Shown here in pieces: positions 6,049-8,176 of a DNA stretch of 8,176 nucleotides. The stretch covers positions 1 through 8,176 of the forward strand of contig CAZSVE010000110.1 of NCBI GenBank assembly GCA_964610175.1. The letters run 5' to 3'. Both the position numbers and the translations under genes were made by a program. Source of the DNA: CAZSVE01 sp964610175 (lineage in GTDB: Bacteria; Pseudomonadota; Gammaproteobacteria; HK1). Within the stretch, counting starts at the first letter, position 1; each line of letters begins with the position of its first letter. A model generated the notes under the pieces. It made no database searches, was not told the DNA's origin, and saw only the letters and a list, made by a program, of their open reading frames with translations.

Positions 6049-6156
6049 AGCGAAGCTTCACCTCAAGCCGACAAAGCACGATCCCGTATTAGTAAAGCGA
6101 AATTGGCGCCTTGTAAAACTCGATCCAATCGTGAAGCTGAGCGGGAAATAAGAAAA
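6049..6156 (+). repeat. Dispersed repeat, copy E (long)
   Basis: AGCGAAGCTTCACCTCAAGC starts it, followed by CGACAAAGCACGATCCCGTA, TTAGTAAAGCGAAATTGGCG, CCTTGTAAAACTCGATCCAA and TCGTGAAGCTGAGCGGGAAA. It is a full-length member. Together with copy D it makes an inverted repeat of about 200 bases that could fold into a long, imperfect hairpin. Confidence 0.82.
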
Positions 6157-6211
6157 TCAATGCCGAACGCAGTAACCTCCCCTTACCATACCATGAAAAA
6201 TCAACACCTTA

Positions 6212-6240
6212 TTGCTTGTTTCGAACCCTTATGTTATGAA
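6212..6240 (+). promoter_or_regulatory. Weak candidate promoter of nnr
   Basis: TTGCTT at 6212-6217 and TATGAA at 6235-6240 are 17 bases apart and match the sigma-70 consensus in three and four positions. Transcription would start about 130 bases before the nnr ATG. The match is poor, but nothing better stands out in the leader. Confidence 0.25.
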
Positions 6241-6374
6241 TTCATCATAAAATCCCAAACACGAAAATCGACATCCTCGGCAAACAAAATGCCGAAAACC
6301 CTCCACCCGTCACAATCATCCGAAAACCAAAACCCCTCCATCACCATCCATCGACAAATCAGACAATAAAACCC

Positions 6375-7910
6375 ATGGTCACCCCAGCGAAACTACCCCA
6401 TGCACTCTATCGGGCCAAACAAGTACAGAAACTCGACCGCATCGCCATCCAGGACTTCGGCATACCGGGCTCGCTACTCATGGACCGTGCCGGGTTTACC
6501 AGCTTCCAGGCCATGCGGCGACAGTGGCCAAATGCCCGCTCCATCCGGATCCTATGTGGCACCGGCAACAACGGCGGGGACGGATTCGTCATCGCGCGTT
6601 ACGCCAAATGCGCCGGACTCGACGTCGAAGTATTCCCCATGGGAGACACCTCTCGCCTGACCGGGGATGCCCGTAGCGCTTTCGATGCCATGACAAGCAC
6701 TGGTGTTGCGCCCCAACCATTCCAAACCAACTCGTTGGAGGATGCCCACGTCGTCGTCGACGCCCTATTCGGCACCGGACTCGACCGCGAAATCACCGCT
6801 CCCTGGTCCGACGCCATCGCCGCAATCAACCAATCCCCCGGCGCGACCCTGGCCGTCGACATCCCCTCCGGACTACACGCCGATACCGGGCGAATACTCG
6901 GGTGCGCCGTGCGCGCCGACGTCACCGTCACATTCATCGGCCTCAAACAAGGAATGCTCACCGGAGAAGGACGCAACCTATGTGGTCATCTCCTATTCGA
7001 CGACCTGGGCGTCCCCAGCGAAACCTACCGACAATTCCAATCGGGCGTCCGCCGCATAGACTACGACACCGAGCGACACCTTCTACCCCCCCGCGCCCGC
7101 TCCGCCCATAAAGGAAACTTCGGCCATGTCCTCATCGTCGGCGGCGACACCGGCTTCACCGGAGCGGTAAAAATGGCCGGCGAGGCAGCAGCCCGCGTCG
7201 GCGCGGGGCTGGTAACCATTGCCACAAGAAACACCCATGCCTCCATCATCGGGCTCGACCGCCCGGAACTCATGTGCCACGGCGTGGAAACCAGCGCCGA
7301 TCTCCAGGCATTACTGGCCCGGGCCACGGTACTTGCCATCGGTCCCGGGCTCGGCCAATCCCCCTGGGCAAAGGCCATGCTCGAGACCAGCATCGAAACC
7401 GAATTACCCTTGATCATCGACGCCGACGGACTCAACCTCCTTGCGACCTCACCGCACAAGTTACGCAATCGCCGCTGCGGTCATATCCTTACCCCACACC
7501 CGGGAGAAGCGGCGCGACTCCTCGGCCACGACACCGCGGCAATCCAGGACGACAGATTCGAAGCAGTCCGCAACCTTGCCAACAACTTCGGCGGGACCAT
7601 CGTCCTCAAAGGCTCCGGGACCCTCATCGCCGATGAAGACGGAGGGCTTTGCCTGGCATCCGACGGAAACCCCGGAATGGCCAGCGGTGGCATGGGTGAC
7701 GTCCTCACAGGCATCATCGCGGGTCTCATGGCGCAAGGGATAACGACACCCCATGCCGCACGGCTCGGCGTCTGCCTCCATGGGCGAGCGGCGGACATCG
7801 CGGCCCAGAACGGAGAACGAGGAATGCTCGCAAGCGACCTCATGACCCCACTGCGGGGCCTGGCAAACCCCGAAACCCACCCCATGAGAACCAGCGAAGC
7901 TTCACCCTGA
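6375..7910 (+). CDS. nnr: Bifunctional NAD(P)H-hydrate epimerase / ADP-dependent dehydratase
   Basis: This 511-residue protein repairs hydrated, inactive NADH and NADPH (NADHX, NADPHX). The N-terminal epimerase half (YjeF_N, about 1-225) shows GNNGGDGFVIAR (64-75), VVDALFGTG (127-135) and DIPSGLHADTG (162-172). The C-terminal dehydratase half, ribokinase-like (about 235-500), shows HKGNFGHVLIVGG (245-257), GPGLG (323-327), DADGLN (349-354), PHPGEAARLL (374-383), KGSGT (412-416) and GNPGMASGGMGDVLTG (431-446) with catalytic Asp442. Both halves look complete. The ATG at 6375 is the first in the frame at the expected distance; no Shine-Dalgarno sequence precedes it (CAATAAAACCC), and the leader is G-poor. 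The last residues, TSEASP, come from dispersed-repeat copy F. The gene is alone; the common gammaproteobacterial partners queG and tsaE are not in the window. Confidence 0.97.
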   Translation: MVTPAKLPHALYRAKQVQKLDRIAIQDFGIPGSLLMDRAGFTSFQAMRRQWPNARSIRILCGTGNNGGDGFVIARYAKCAGLDVEVFPMGDTSRLTGDARSAFDAMTSTGVAPQPFQTNSLEDAHVVVDALFGTGLDREITAPWSDAIAAINQSPGATLAVDIPSGLHADTGRILGCAVRADVTVTFIGLKQGMLTGEGRNLCGHLLFDDLGVPSETYRQFQSGVRRIDYDTERHLLPPRARSAHKGNFGHVLIVGGDTGFTGAVKMAGEAAARVGAGLVTIATRNTHASIIGLDRPELMCHGVETSADLQALLARATVLAIGPGLGQSPWAKAMLETSIETELPLIIDADGLNLLATSPHKLRNRRCGHILTPHPGEAARLLGHDTAAIQDDRFEAVRNLANNFGGTIVLKGSGTLIADEDGGLCLASDGNPGMASGGMGDVLTGIIAGLMAQGITTPHAARLGVCLHGRAADIAAQNGERGMLASDLMTPLRGLANPETHPMRTSEASP

Positions 7911-7985
7911 AGTGGACCCCGAACCACCAATGAAGATTCGCCTCGAACCGAGGAAGCATGATTCGACATCGGTCGAGGAAAGGCA
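7892..7985 (+). repeat. Dispersed repeat, copy F (partly duplicated)
   Basis: CAGCGAAGCTTCACCCTGA gives the end of nnr. After a short unrelated insert the head begins again with GAAGATTCGCCTCGAACCGA and GGAAGCATGATTCGACATCG. CCTCGAACCGA and TCGGTCGAGG (7941-7977) can pair as a hairpin, the best version of this fold among the copies. The second half beyond about 7985 is diverged. Confidence 0.72.
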
Positions 7986-8068
7986 TCTCATCATCTTCGA
8001 CCGCAGACCGGACATCCCGTGGGAGAAGAAGGTATTCACAAGGAAAGAACGACAGGGGGAATTTCGCA

Positions 8069-8115
8069 TCGGGGTGTGGGAGATGTAGCGCCCATCCCGA
8101 ATAAAAAATTTTTTT
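8069..8115 (+). terminator. Possible terminator downstream of nnr
   Basis: An imperfect stem (TCGGGGTGTGGG with CCCATCCCGA) ends at 8100 and seven T bases come at 8109-8115. The A-rich gap between stem and T-run weakens the case. It is the only terminator-like structure after nnr in the window. Confidence 0.3.
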
Positions 8116-8130
8116 GAAGAGCCAAAAACC

Positions 8131-8169
8131 ATTCCACGCAACATGATCCCGAGAGGATGCGCGTGGAAT
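8131..8169. promoter_or_regulatory. Spaced 9-bp inverted repeat of unknown role
   Basis: ATTCCACGC (8131-8139) and GCGTGGAAT (8161-8169) are perfect complements 21 bases apart. It could be a regulator site before a gene outside the window, a hairpin, or part of another repeat. Nothing here decides. Confidence 0.35.
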
Positions 8170-8176
8170 ACGGCGC

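Larger units (their letters stand above)
5782..6374. other. Spacer between divergent DUF4177 and nnr genes
   Basis: This 593-base spacer separates two genes transcribed away from each other. It contains a small hairpin, GCGGC-TAC-GCCGC (5804-5816), in the DUF4177 leader, and the head-to-head dispersed-repeat pair D/E (5956-6156). Bases 6157-6374 are strikingly poor in G on the plus strand and lead into nnr. No frame in it resembles a gene; the longer plus frames read through the repeats. Confidence 0.6.
7911..8176. other. Right-end spacer with two hairpins
   Basis: No convincing gene is seen here. The 52-residue plus-strand frame 7930-8088 starts in the repeat and matches nothing I know. A hairpin at 8069-8100 (TCGGGGTGTGGG against CCCATCCCGA, imperfect) is followed by AATAAAAAA and seven T bases. 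At 8131-8139 and 8161-8169 ATTCCACGC and GCGTGGAAT are exact complements with 21 bases between. Confidence 0.55.

Noticed and set aside
3749..7985. CRISPR array from the repeated units
   Set aside because: Copies are far apart, on both strands, of unequal length and separated by genes; there are no regular spacers and no cas genes.
7930..8088. A 52-residue plus-strand frame after nnr
   Set aside because: It starts inside repeat copy F, lacks a ribosome site and matches no family known to me.

Overview
The window looks like a chromosomal segment of a gammaproteobacterium, possibly a sulphur oxidiser. This rests on a 395-residue ATP sulfurylase of the kind common in sulphur-oxidising lineages, on the styles of the other proteins, and on the GC-rich palindromic repeats. 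No rRNA, tRNA or phylogenetic marker is present, so the assignment is an inference.

Layout. Bases 1-160 hold a cluster of imperfect palindromes between a possible gene end entering from the left and the 3' end of a minus-strand gene for a secreted caspase-like protein with a C-terminal EF-hand loop (121-1059). Next on the minus strand comes sat, ATP sulfurylase (1516-2703), lying between two copies of a roughly 125-135 bp inverted-repeat element (1232-1355 and 2933-3066). Further right on the minus strand are the last third of a Bcr/CflA-type drug transporter (a remnant, 3237-3746), an inositol-monophosphatase-family phosphatase (3773-4627), a 70-residue two-helix membrane protein (4853-5065) and a 70-residue DUF4177 protein (5569-5781). 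On the plus strand is nnr, the bifunctional NAD(P)H-hydrate repair enzyme (6375-7910). The last 265 bases hold no convincing gene.

The genes do not form an obvious pathway or operon. Most are single genes separated by repeat-filled spacers. The most striking structure is a dispersed repeat of about 60-110 bp (six copies seen: 3749-3806, 4659-4767, 5079-5186, 5956-6048, 6049-6156, 7892-7985). It lies between genes, supplies the last codons and stop of two unrelated proteins (both acquire the tail SEASP), sits exactly where the transporter is cut off, and occurs once as a head-to-head inverted pair. Two other repeat types share the spacers. The window reads as a repeat-rich, rearranged accessory or low-density region rather than as a defence or biosynthetic island.
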